Notes under the pieces: model-generated
What the model saw: only the letters and a program-made list of their open reading frames with translations
What the model was told of the DNA's origin: nothing
Databases searched by the model: none
Made by a program: the position numbers and the translations under genes
Shown here: positions 1 through 6,843 of the stretch, in pieces
Layout: every line of letters starts with the position of its first letter
Numbering within the stretch: position 1 is the first letter of the stretch
Assembly (NCBI GenBank): GCA_023430425.1
Contig: JAEZAR010000163.1
Location: forward strand, 1-11,123
DNA from: Actinomycetes bacterium
GTDB taxonomy: Bacteria > Actinomycetota > Actinomycetes > Actinomycetales > Cellulomonadaceae
Direction of reading: 5' to 3'
Length of the DNA stretch: 11,123 bases

Positions 1-831
1 GCCCGCGGCCGCGCCGACGCTCCGCCCCCCGCCCGAGCGCGCGGTCCCCCGCGCGAGCAGCAGCACGGCGACGGCGACGTAGGCGGCGACGGTGACGACC
101 CCCGACTCGCCGGCGACGCGCTCGAGCGCGCCCGCGTCACCGCGGAGCGACTCGACGAGCCACATCATGGCGACGTTGTGGGCCGAGTGGGCGAGGACCG
201 CCGGCCACACGCTCCCGCTCCGCAGGCGCAGCCACCCGGTGAGCACACCGAAGGCCGTCGCGGTCACGAGGAAGACCGGAAGGGTGACGAACCGGTTGCC
301 CTCCCCGAGGTACAGACCGGTGAGCAGTGCGACGGGCACGTGCCACAGGCCGTGCAGGAGGCCGCTGAGCAGGAGCGCGCGCCGCTCCCCCAGCCCGACG
401 AGGCGCGGCAGGAAGTACCCGCGCCATCCGACCTCCTCGGTCAGGCTCACCGTCAGGCTCGCGAACACGATGTTCAGCACGAAGACCGCCGGATAGAGCA
501 CCGGGTGGACGGCAGCGGCGTTCCCGGTCGGGTCCCACGCCGCGACGCCCATGAGGACGGCGGCGGTCCCGCCCACGAGGACGATGCCCGTCGGGACCAG
601 GACGGCCGTCCGCCAGTGCCGCACCCCGGCGCGGTGGAGGCCAAGACCCACCCACCCGGACCGGCGCCACCCGTCCCGCGTGATCACCAGCATCATCGCC
701 AGCACCGAGACGAGCGGGGTCAGCATCGCGGCTGCCGTTCCGGCGCCGACCAGCGCCAGGGCAGTGACCATGACCAGCGACAGGACATAGAAGGCTGCCG
801 CGCTTCGGAGGGGGGACAGGTGGTCGAACAC
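1..831 (-). CDS. CPBP (Abi) family intramembrane metalloprotease, C-terminus cut by window edge
   Basis: Polytopic membrane protein of the CPBP/Abi family, glutamate/histidine intramembrane proteases related to type II CAAX prenyl proteases. Many bacterial members are linked to peptide processing or bacteriocin self-immunity. I translated 277 codons with no stop before base 1, so the C-terminus lies outside the window. The three family motifs are intact: EEVGWRGYF (E132, E133, R137), HGLWHVP (H160, H164) and HSAHN (H215, H218, N219). Hydrophobic segments lie near residues 11-35, 38-51, 76-97, 113-130, 183-200 and 245-260. The start is a GTG at 831-829 with AGGAG five bases upstream. The frame stays open further upstream, but that stretch is Arg/Pro/Ser-rich and not hydrophobic, so I prefer this start. 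The gene is divergent from the sensor kinase. Family assignment is secure; substrate unknown. Confidence 0.88.
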   Translation of the reverse strand, partial: MFDHLSPLRSAAAFYVLSLVMVTALALVGAGTAAAMLTPLVSVLAMMLVITRDGWRRSGWVGLGLHRAGVRHWRTAVLVPTGIVLVGGTAAVLMGVAAWDPTGNAAAVHPVLYPAVFVLNIVFASLTVSLTEEVGWRGYFLPRLVGLGERRALLLSGLLHGLWHVPVALLTGLYLGEGNRFVTLPVFLVTATAFGVLTGWLRLRSGSVWPAVLAHSAHNVAMMWLVESLRGDAGALERVAGESGVVTVAAYVAVAVLLLARGTARSGGGRSVGAAAG

Positions 832-967
832 GGGAGCTCCTCGATGGGCCACATGAGCCGGCGACTCTCGTCGGCCGCCTCGACGATGTCCCGACGGCGC
901 CCACGAGCACCTCGGCCGGGACGAGGTCGTGCTCCCCTGCGCGGGGACGAGCCGCCGTGCCTCGCCG

Positions 968-983
968 TACGACCGAGGTCGTA
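968..983. promoter_or_regulatory. 16-bp palindrome, candidate operator between divergent genes
   Basis: TACGACCGAGGTCGTA has two perfect 7-bp arms around a 2-bp centre. It lies between the divergent CPBP and sensor kinase starts, 137 bases before the CPBP start and 130 before the kinase start. A second pairing of the same right arm with bases 984-992 would make a hairpin with a 3-base loop. Symmetry and position fit a dimeric regulator site, but no known consensus is matched. The rest of the 832-1112 interval holds no gene I can support. Confidence 0.35.
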
Positions 984-1048
984 GACCCGGTCGGCGGAGA
1001 GCGTCCGCACCGACCGCAGCCGCCGCGCGGGCGCGAGCTACGTCTCAG

Positions 1049-1063
1049 GATGTAGCCGGGTCG
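1049..1063 (+). promoter_or_regulatory. Motif shared with the exporter upstream region (GATGTAGCCGGGTCG)
   Basis: This 15-mer, 50 bases before the kinase start, matches 13 of 15 positions of GACGTAGCCGGGGCG at 3899-3913, upstream of the MMPL exporter. A 30-base alignment of 1043-1072 with 3847-3876 inside the tandem repeat array also gives 21 identities by eye. It could be a shared regulator site, or a dispersed copy of the repeat. In sequence this GC-rich, part of the match could be chance. Confidence 0.25.
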
Positions 1064-1100
1064 GCACCTGCGAGCGATCAGCGGGGAGGAGCCTGACCGT

Positions 1101-1106
1101 TAGCGT
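1101..1106 (+). promoter_or_regulatory. Probable -10 element of a leaderless promoter for the sensor kinase
   Basis: TAGCGT fits the actinobacterial TANNNT -10 pattern and ends 6 bases before the kinase ATG at 1113, so transcription would begin at or next to the A of the start codon. Two facts support a leaderless start. The only Shine-Dalgarno-like sequence (GGAGGAG, 1085-1091) is 21 bases from the ATG, too far to serve it. An in-frame TAG at 1101-1103 excludes an upstream start. I see no convincing -35 hexamer. Confidence 0.4.
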
Positions 1107-1112
1107 TCGGCC

Positions 1113-3095
1113 ATGAGTGCTGTCGGGGTCTCGCGCGAGGACCTCCGCGAGGCCGCCGCGACGGCCGCTCCGACGCTCCTCGTCGTCCTCATGTCGGCGA
1201 GCAGCGTCGCGGCGCGCCCGGGGACGACCGGGCGGTGGATGCTCGCCGTCCTCCTCGCGCAGGCTCTCCCGCTGCTCGTGGTCCGGCGGGCCCCGCGAAC
1301 CGTGCTGGTCTGGACCGCGACGGTGACCGCCGTGGCGGCTGCCGTCGGGCTGCCCGCGACGAACGGCCTGGTCGCCGAGGCGATCGCGGTGGCGTTCGTC
1401 GTCGCGCGCACCGGCGGGCCCGCGTCCGTGGCCGCCCCGGTCGCCGTCCTCGCGGCCAACATCGCCGGCTCGTGGGTCGGGCGCGTCGGCGACCTGCCGC
1501 GGCTGACGGTCGTGACCGGTACGACCCTCGCCCTCGGCTGGGTCGTCGGCGACGCCGTGAGACGCCGCGCGGACGTTCGTGCGGCGATGGAGGAGGAGCT
1601 GGTCCGTCGCGCGCGCCACCACCGGCTCCAGGCCGAGGTCGGCGCGCTGAGCGAACGCCTCACGATCGCCCGGGAGCTGCACGCGATGGTCGGTGAGGGG
1701 CTCGACGCCGTCGTCGTCCAGGCCGCCGCGGCCCGCACCCGTCTGGGCAGGCCCGAGGCGCTGCCGTTGATCGCCGCCATCGAGAGGGTCGCGCGCGGGG
1801 TCCTCGTCGAGCTCGACCGGTTCCTCTCGTTGCTGAGGCACGACGTCCCCGAGCGTGACCCCGACCGCACCTCGCCGGCGACCCCGAGGACGCTGCCAGG
1901 GAGCCGCGGGGCCGCGTGGCTGACGACCCGGGGCGCCGGTGTGGCGCTCGTCGCGCCGGCCGCAGCGGTCGGTGTCCTCGCCTACATCGACATCGCCGGT
2001 GTACCCCAGGGCCGCCCGGTCCCGGGCTGGTGGCCACTGGCGTTCAGCGTCGCCGTGGCCGTGACCCTGACCTTCCGCCGACGCCGGCCGGAGACGACGC
2101 TCGCCGCACTCGCGCTCCTGGTCGCCGGCCACCACGCTGTCGGGATCCAGGTCTACAACGGCGTGATCGCCATCCCGGTGGCGGTGTACGCGCTCGCTGT
2201 CCACCGCAGCCGTCGACGGGCCGCCTTCGGCGCGACGTCCGCCTGCCTGGCACCGATCGCGGCGACCGCGATCGGTGCCCCGGCGGCGACCTTCGAGCTG
2301 GGCTCGGTGCTGATCGTGCTGACCGCTGTCGCGCTCTACGTGGGCGACACGTCGCGCGTCGCCCACGAGCACAACTCGACCCTCCTGCGTCGCCTCGAGG
2401 ACGTCGAGGCCGAAGGCACCCTCCGACGGCACGCCGTCGTGGTCGAGGAGCGCACGGCTGCCGCCCGGGACCTGCACGACTCCGTCGGTCATGCGCTGTC
2501 GCTCGTGATCATCCAGGCGGGGGCCGCACGGATGGGCGCCGGCTCCGGCACACCCGTCGCGCTGTCGCGCGCGGACAGCGCCCTCGCGGCGATCGAGGAG
2601 GCGGCCAGGACATCGCTGGCGGCCGTCGAGGCCGCCGTGCACGAGGGGGACGGCACCTACCCGGACCTCCACGAGGAGATGGACCTCGGCCGCCTGGTGA
2701 CGGCGGTCCGCGCGACCGGCGCAACCGTCGAGCTCGACGCCGTCCCGACCGACGACCTACCTCGGACGTTGCGGGCGACGGTCTTCCGACTCGTGCAGGA
2801 GGCGCTCACGAATGTCGCCAAGCACGCACCGGGAGCAGCCGCCTCGGTCGTCGTCGACCGCTCCGACGACCAGGTGCGCGTCGTCGTGGCCAACACCAGG
2901 GGACGGGGACGGCCCCGGACGATGCCCTCCGGTGGACGCGGGCTCACCGGCATGCGCGAGCGCGTCGTGCTGTTCGGTGGCCGCCTCGACGTCGGACCGG
3001 ATGCCGACGGCGGCTACCGCGTGGACGCCACCGTGCCCGTCCCCACGACAGCGGACGGCGCACGGGCGCCGCAGGGAGCAGGAGGCGTGTCATGA
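1113..3095 (+). CDS. Two-component sensor histidine kinase (NarL/DesK type) with internal duplication
   Basis: Membrane sensor kinase of the HisKA_3/HATPase_c class, 660 residues, longer than usual for this class. Order: N-terminal membrane block (about 20-147), a first helical dimerisation segment (153-243), a second membrane block (272-411), a second dimerisation segment (412-510) and the ATP-binding domain (about 552-645). The working phosphoacceptor is H455 in RDLHDSVGH, with the acidic residue D456 after it. The N box is QEALTNVAKHA (562-572, N567) and the G box GGRGLTGMRERV (607-618). The first segment repeats the motif as RELHAMVGEG (H190), but lacks the acidic neighbour (A191) and has E195 where the second copy has H460. 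No ATP-binding domain follows the first copy, so it is probably a non-catalytic duplicate. ATG 1113 is the first possible start after an in-frame stop. The gene ends in an ATGA overlap with the response regulator, its evident partner. Signal unknown. Confidence 0.92.
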   Translation: MSAVGVSREDLREAAATAAPTLLVVLMSASSVAARPGTTGRWMLAVLLAQALPLLVVRRAPRTVLVWTATVTAVAAAVGLPATNGLVAEAIAVAFVVARTGGPASVAAPVAVLAANIAGSWVGRVGDLPRLTVVTGTTLALGWVVGDAVRRRADVRAAMEEELVRRARHHRLQAEVGALSERLTIARELHAMVGEGLDAVVVQAAAARTRLGRPEALPLIAAIERVARGVLVELDRFLSLLRHDVPERDPDRTSPATPRTLPGSRGAAWLTTRGAGVALVAPAAAVGVLAYIDIAGVPQGRPVPGWWPLAFSVAVAVTLTFRRRRPETTLAALALLVAGHHAVGIQVYNGVIAIPVAVYALAVHRSRRRAAFGATSACLAPIAATAIGAPAATFELGSVLIVLTAVALYVGDTSRVAHEHNSTLLRRLEDVEAEGTLRRHAVVVEERTAAARDLHDSVGHALSLVIIQAGAARMGAGSGTPVALSRADSALAAIEEAARTSLAAVEAAVHEGDGTYPDLHEEMDLGRLVTAVRATGATVELDAVPTDDLPRTLRATVFRLVQEALTNVAKHAPGAAASVVVDRSDDQVRVVVANTRGRGRPRTMPSGGRGLTGMRERVVLFGGRLDVGPDADGGYRVDATVPVPTTADGARAPQGAGGVS

Positions 3096-3778
3096 CCATC
3101 CGTGTGCTCGTCGTCGACGACGACACCCTCATCCGGACGGGGTTGCGCCTGATCCTGAGCAGCCAGGAGGACCTGGAGGTCGTCGGCGAGGCCGGCGACG
3201 GTGAGGTGGCCATCCAGCAGGCGCGGGCCCTGCGTCCGGACGTCGTCCTGATGGACGTGCAGATGCCGCGCCTGGACGGGCTCAAGGCGACGGCGGCGAT
3301 CACGGGCGCCCGGGACCAGGCGCCGCCTCGGGTGATCATCCTGACGACGTTCGAGCTCGACGAGTACGTGTTCCAGGCGCTGCGCTCCGGCGCCAGCGGG
3401 TTCGTCCTCAAGCGGACGCCCGCGGAGGACCTCATCGCCGCCGTGCGCACGGTCGCCGGCGGGGAGGCGCTGCTCGCCCCGTCGGTCACCCGGCGTCTCA
3501 TCGAGGCGTTCACCTCTCGGCCCGCGCCGCAGCAGCCGGACGAGGAGCTCCTCGGCGACCTGACCGCGCGCGAGGTGGAGATCTGGCGGCACATCGCCCG
3601 CGGCATGAGCAACGCGGAGATCGCCCAGGAGCTGTTCCTGTCGACGCTGACGGTGAAGACCCACGTCACGAACCTCCTGGCCAAGCTCAACCTTCGGGAC
3701 CGCACCCAGGCCGTCGTCCTGGCCTACGAGTCCGGCCTGATCACCCCGGGCGAGGCGGACGCCTCCGTCGCGGACTGA
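3092..3778 (+). CDS. NarL/FixJ (LuxR-type) response regulator
   Basis: DNA-binding response regulator of 228 residues, normal length for the NarL/FixJ family. The receiver domain (2-121) has the acidic pair D10/D11, phosphoacceptor D55 in LMDVQMP, T85 and K107 (FVLKRT), so all phosphorylation residues are present. A short linker (about 140-152) leads to a LuxR-type helix-turn-helix (157-215) with the signature LTAREVEIWRHIARGMSNAEI and a VKTHVTNLLAKL recognition helix. The ATG is preceded by GGAGG and overlaps the kinase stop as ATGA, so the two are translationally coupled and very likely cognate. The MMPL exporter lies 255 bases downstream on the same strand and is a candidate target by position only. 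Confidence 0.95.
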   Translation: MTIRVLVVDDDTLIRTGLRLILSSQEDLEVVGEAGDGEVAIQQARALRPDVVLMDVQMPRLDGLKATAAITGARDQAPPRVIILTTFELDEYVFQALRSGASGFVLKRTPAEDLIAAVRTVAGGEALLAPSVTRRLIEAFTSRPAPQQPDEELLGDLTAREVEIWRHIARGMSNAEIAQELFLSTLTVKTHVTNLLAKLNLRDRTQAVVLAYESGLITPGEADASVAD

Positions 3779-3793
3779 CCCGCGGCGCCCCCC

Positions 3794-3885
3794 GGAGCGC
3801 ACTCGCGGCACACCCGGGAGCGCACTCGCGGCACACCCGGGAGCGCACTCACGACGTACCCGGGAACGCACTCGCGGCGCACCGA
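3794..3885. repeat. Four tandem copies of a 23-bp unit, decaying into degenerate copies downstream
   Basis: Units start at 3794, 3817, 3840 and 3863, exactly 23 bases apart. Each opens with a variant of GGAGCGCACTCGCGG, and units 1-3 end in CCCG, so a CCCGGG core recurs at the joins. Units 1 and 2 are identical as read; unit 3 differs at a few positions; unit 4 begins GGAACGC and also differs at its end. From 3886 a fifth stretch matches about half the consensus, and a trace continues to about 3925. The period is not a multiple of three and the block lies between a stop codon and the next gene, so it is non-coding. There are no unique spacers, so it is not CRISPR. It could be a minisatellite, clustered protein-binding sites, or a transcript-end structure. 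Confidence 0.85.
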
Positions 3886-3898
3886 GGGTGCGACCTGC

Positions 3899-3913
3899 GA
3901 CGTAGCCGGGGCG
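3899..3913 (+). promoter_or_regulatory. Second copy of the shared motif (GACGTAGCCGGGGCG), upstream of MMPL exporter
   Basis: Thirteen of fifteen bases match 1049-1063 upstream of the kinase. The copy lies in the degenerate tail of the tandem repeat array, about 120 bases before the exporter start. It is a candidate response regulator site, but it may simply be a decayed repeat unit. Confidence 0.25.
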
Positions 3914-3997
3914 CGTACGTCACCGTCACAGGGACCGCGCAGGAGCCGCCCGCCGGACGAGGCGCGCAACGGCCGGCACCGGAAGCCTCGAACCAGC

Positions 3998-4016
3998 GCC
4001 GACCGCCCCGGTCGGC
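3998..4016. promoter_or_regulatory. Perfect 8-3-8 inverted repeat beside the exporter ribosome binding site
   Basis: GCCGACCG, loop CCC, then CGGTCGGC: arms of 8 bases with no mismatch. It ends 17 bases before the ATG of the MMPL gene and 6 bases before its GAGGAGAG ribosome binding site (4023-4030). In DNA it could be an operator for a dimeric repressor; in RNA it would be a stable hairpin just upstream of the ribosome site. No adjacent repressor gene is visible in the window. Confidence 0.35.
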
Positions 4017-4033
4017 CCGTTCGAGGAGAGCAC

Positions 4034-6280
4034 ATGTCCAGCACGTCCCGAACCCGAACCGCGGGCGGCATCGCCGGCCGAGCCGGTGGGTGGAGCGCTG
4101 CCCACCCATGGCGGGCGATCGTCCTGTGGTTCGCGTTCGTCGCAGCCGCGACCCTGGTCGGGTCCGCCGCCGGCATGCAGGAGCTGACCACCGCCGAGCA
4201 GCTCGTCGGCGAGTCGGCGGAGGCGCAGCGCCTGCTCGACGACGCCGGGTACGCGGTCCCGGCCGGCGAGTTCGTGCTGGTCCAGGACCCCGACGGCGCC
4301 AACACCGGCTCCGGGTTCGACACCGTCCTGGCCGACGTCGTCGCGGCCGTCGAGGGGACCGGGCGGGTCAGCGACGTCACCTCGCCGCTGCTTCCCGGCG
4401 GGGACGCGATGCGCAGCGGCGACGGCCACAGCGGCCTGGTCACCTTCACCATGACCGGCGACCGGTCGGATGCCGCCGAGCACATCGACGAGGTCGAGGC
4501 CGCCGTCGAGCGCGTCGCCGCCTCGCACCCTGCGTTCCTCGTCGAGCAGTTCGGCGACGCCTCCTCCTCGCGGGAGCTGCAGGACACCCTCGGCGAGGAC
4601 TTCGAACGTGCCCACACCCTGTCCATCCCACTCTCCCTGGGCATCCTGCTCGCGACCTTCGGCGCCGTCGTCGCCGCCGTGCTTCCGGTCGCACTCGCCC
4701 TGACCGCCTTCGCCGCCGCCCTCGGTCTCATGGGCCTGACCAGCCAGGTCTGGGGCGTCGACGGCTCGTCCACCGTCGTGATGCTGCTCATCGGGCTGGC
4801 GGTCGGCGTCGACTACTCGCTCTTCTACTTGACGCGGGCGCGCGCCGAGCGGCGCCGGGGCCTCAGCACACGTGACGCCCTCGCGGTCGCCTCCGCGACG
4901 TCCGGGCGAGCCGTCCTCGTCTCCGGCATCACCGTCGTCCTCGCCGTCGCCGGCATGTTCCTCACCGGCATCGGCACGTTCGTCGGCATGGCCCAGGCCG
5001 CCGTCCTGGTGGTCGCCACCGCCGTCGTCGGCTCACTCACCGTCCTCCCGGCGACGATGGCCCTCCTCGGCGACCGCGTGGAGAGGCTGCGCATCCCGCT
5101 GCTGCACCGGCTGCGCCGTGACGACCGGGGCAGCCGACTGTGGTCGACGGTCATCGGCGCCTCGCTGCGCCGTCCCGCTCTCGCGGCAGTCGTGGCGGCC
5201 GGGGCCCTCGGGCTCATGGCGGTCCCGGCGCTGGACATGCGCACAGCCACCCCGGGGGCCGACGACCTGCCCTCGGACAACCCTGTCGTCCAGGCCTACG
5301 ACCGTCTGCAGGAAGCCTTCCCGGGAGGCCCGGCGCCCGCCCGCGTCGTCATCGCCGGCGACGTCGCCTCGAGTGCCGTGACCACCGCCGTCGCGGAGCT
5401 GCACGCACGGGCGATCGCCTCGGGGGCCGCGCTGGAGCCGGTGAGCGTCGCCGTGCACGAGGCGGAACGCCTCGTGCTGGTCGACCTGCCGCTGCCAGGC
5501 GAGGGGGACCGCGACGTCGAGGAGGACGCCCTCAGGACGCTCCGCGAGGAGGTGGTACCGGCCACCGTCGGCGCCGTCCACGGTGTCGACGTCGCCGTGA
5601 CCGGGGCCACCGCGTCGTCGATGGACTTCACGAGCGCCGTCACGAGTCGCGGCCCGTGGGTCGTCGCGTTCGTCCTGGTCCTGGCCTTCGCCCTGCTCCT
5701 CGCCTCGTTCCGCAGCGTCGTCGTCGCCGTGAAGGCGATCCTGCTCAACCTGCTGTCGGTGGCTGCCGCCTACGGCGTCATCGTCGCCGTCTTCCAGTGG
5801 GGCTGGGGCGAGTCCCTGCTGGGCTTCGAGTCCACCGGCGCCGTCGCCGCATGGCTGCCGCTGTTCCTGTTCGTCATCCTCTTCGGCCTGTCGATGGACT
5901 ACCACGTGTTCATCCTCAGCAGGGTGCGCGAGCTCCGCGACGGCGGCGCCAGCACACCGACGGCCATCCGGCAGGGCATCACCTCCACTGCTGGGGTGGT
6001 CAGCAGCGCAGCGCTCATCATGGTCGCCGTCTTCGCGATCTTCGCGACCTTGTCCCAGGTGTCCATGAAGCAGCTCGGCGTCGGTCTGGCCGTGGCCGTC
6101 CTGCTGGACGCGACAGTGGTCCGCGGCGTCCTGCTCCCGGCGACGATGCGTCTGCTCGGTGAGGCGAACTGGTACCTGCCGAGCTGGCTGCGATGGCTGC
6201 CCGACATCGACCACGGCACCACCTCGACAGCCGCGCCGCGACCCGCTCCCGCCCGGGTGCCGGTGCCGGCCGGCGCCTGA
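4034..6280 (+). CDS. MMPL family (RND superfamily) membrane transporter
   Basis: Proton-driven inner-membrane exporter of the MMPL/RND superfamily, 748 residues with about 12 predicted membrane helices. Helix 1 (26-47) precedes an extracytoplasmic domain (48-195). Helices 2-6 lie at about 200-219, 221-239, 247-267, 293-311 and 316-343. Helix 7 (381-400) precedes a second extracytoplasmic domain (401-540), and helices 8-12 occupy 541-703. The two Asp-Tyr pairs of the proton relay are present: D260-Y261 (GVDYSLFYLTR) and D622-Y623 (GLSMDYHVFILSR). The tail is short and Pro/Ala-rich, without the long cytoplasmic domain of mycobacterial MmpL3. The ATG has GAGGAGAG three bases upstream. The gene follows the two-component pair and the repeat block, which may contain its control region. 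Substrate cannot be told from sequence; lipids, siderophores and hydrophobic drugs are typical of the family. Confidence 0.93.
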   Translation: MSSTSRTRTAGGIAGRAGGWSAAHPWRAIVLWFAFVAAATLVGSAAGMQELTTAEQLVGESAEAQRLLDDAGYAVPAGEFVLVQDPDGANTGSGFDTVLADVVAAVEGTGRVSDVTSPLLPGGDAMRSGDGHSGLVTFTMTGDRSDAAEHIDEVEAAVERVAASHPAFLVEQFGDASSSRELQDTLGEDFERAHTLSIPLSLGILLATFGAVVAAVLPVALALTAFAAALGLMGLTSQVWGVDGSSTVVMLLIGLAVGVDYSLFYLTRARAERRRGLSTRDALAVASATSGRAVLVSGITVVLAVAGMFLTGIGTFVGMAQAAVLVVATAVVGSLTVLPATMALLGDRVERLRIPLLHRLRRDDRGSRLWSTVIGASLRRPALAAVVAAGALGLMAVPALDMRTATPGADDLPSDNPVVQAYDRLQEAFPGGPAPARVVIAGDVASSAVTTAVAELHARAIASGAALEPVSVAVHEAERLVLVDLPLPGEGDRDVEEDALRTLREEVVPATVGAVHGVDVAVTGATASSMDFTSAVTSRGPWVVAFVLVLAFALLLASFRSVVVAVKAILLNLLSVAAAYGVIVAVFQWGWGESLLGFESTGAVAAWLPLFLFVILFGLSMDYHVFILSRVRELRDGGASTPTAIRQGITSTAGVVSSAALIMVAVFAIFATLSQVSMKQLGVGLAVAVLLDATVVRGVLLPATMRLLGEANWYLPSWLRWLPDIDHGTTSTAAPRPAPARVPVPAGA

Positions 6281-6330
6281 CCTCGGGACACGGGGTCGGT
6301 CACCACCGCCCCGCCCGGCCCCGCCCACAC

Positions 6331-6370
6331 CCGCAGGCCCCGGTGCCGGTCTTCGCACCGGGGCCTGCGG
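6331..6370. terminator. Perfect 16-bp stem hairpin after the exporter gene, probable terminator
   Basis: CCGCAGGCCCCGGTGC (6331-6346) pairs perfectly with 6355-6370 across an 8-base loop. It begins 51 bases after the exporter stop and ends 30 bases before the ASCH-gene start. No T-run follows on either strand, which is common for actinobacterial terminator hairpins. Because it sits so close to the next gene, it could instead act as an attenuator or transcript-stabilising structure. Confidence 0.65.
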
Positions 6371-6399
6371 CCCCCCGACCGCTTCCTCGAAGGACCCCG

Positions 6400-6843
6400 A
6401 TGCCGACCCAGCGCCGCCACGGCCTGCCCACCCTGGTGCTCCCGGGAGACCCCGCCGCGTTCACCGACCACCTGCTCACCGGCCGCAAGACCGTCGTCGT
6501 CCGGCCCGTCGTCGCCCACCCCGGACCGCTCGAGCGGGCCGGCGACCGGGTCCTGCTCGTCGACGCCGCCGGCCGCTCGCTCGCCGTCGCCGACGTCGTC
6601 TCGGCGACGCTCACCGTCCTGTCCCAGGTCGATGCGCCGACCCGCTGCGCAGACGATCCCGACCACGTGGACGCGGGGCAGTGGTCCCGCGCCACGCTCG
6701 CCCGATGGCGCCGTGCCGGACTGCTGGGCGACGGCGACCTCCCCGAGCCCGGCACCTGGACGGACCCGGTCGTCTCGGTCGTCGGCATCCATGTCGTGGG
6801 CCTCGAGAACCCGGCCGCCGTCACCCGGAGAGCCCGACGATGA
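6400..6843 (+). CDS. ASCH domain-like protein
   Basis: Small soluble protein of 147 residues resembling the ASCH domain, a PUA-like fold thought to bind RNA; some members are hydrolases of modified nucleosides. The supporting pattern is a short helix ending HLLTGRKTVVVRP (24-36), then GDRVLLVDAAGRSLAVADVV (48-67) as consecutive beta strands. A central helix (95-107) follows, and a final strand PVVSVVGIHVV (123-133) closes the barrel. Length is normal for a stand-alone ASCH protein. GAAGGA at 6389-6394, five bases before ATG 6400, decides the start over upstream in-frame positions that would run through the hairpin. The stop overlaps the ATG of the next small ORF. Recognised from sequence pattern alone, so moderate confidence; catalytic residues not assigned. 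Confidence 0.6.
   Translation: MPTQRRHGLPTLVLPGDPAAFTDHLLTGRKTVVVRPVVAHPGPLERAGDRVLLVDAAGRSLAVADVVSATLTVLSQVDAPTRCADDPDHVDAGQWSRATLARWRRAGLLGDGDLPEPGTWTDPVVSVVGIHVVGLENPAAVTRRARR

Noticed and set aside
137..910. Minus-strand open frame overlapping the first CPBP gene (257 codons)
   Set aside because: It is a different frame of the same strand with Arg/Gly/Pro-rich translation; the true frame carries EEVGWRGYF, HGLWH and HSAHN.
1038..2672. Long minus-strand open frame opposite the kinase gene (544 codons)
   Set aside because: The translation is Arg/Asp/Gly/His-rich with no domain and mirrors the codon bias of the real kinase on the plus strand; a typical antisense shadow in GC-rich DNA.
3794..3925. 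CRISPR array
   Set aside because: Units are directly adjacent with no unique spacers, and no cas-like gene is nearby.
3724..4791. Minus-strand open frame with a repeating RECAPG-like peptide
   Set aside because: The peptide repeat comes from the 23-bp DNA repeat, whose period is not a multiple of three, and the frame runs antisense into the MMPL gene.
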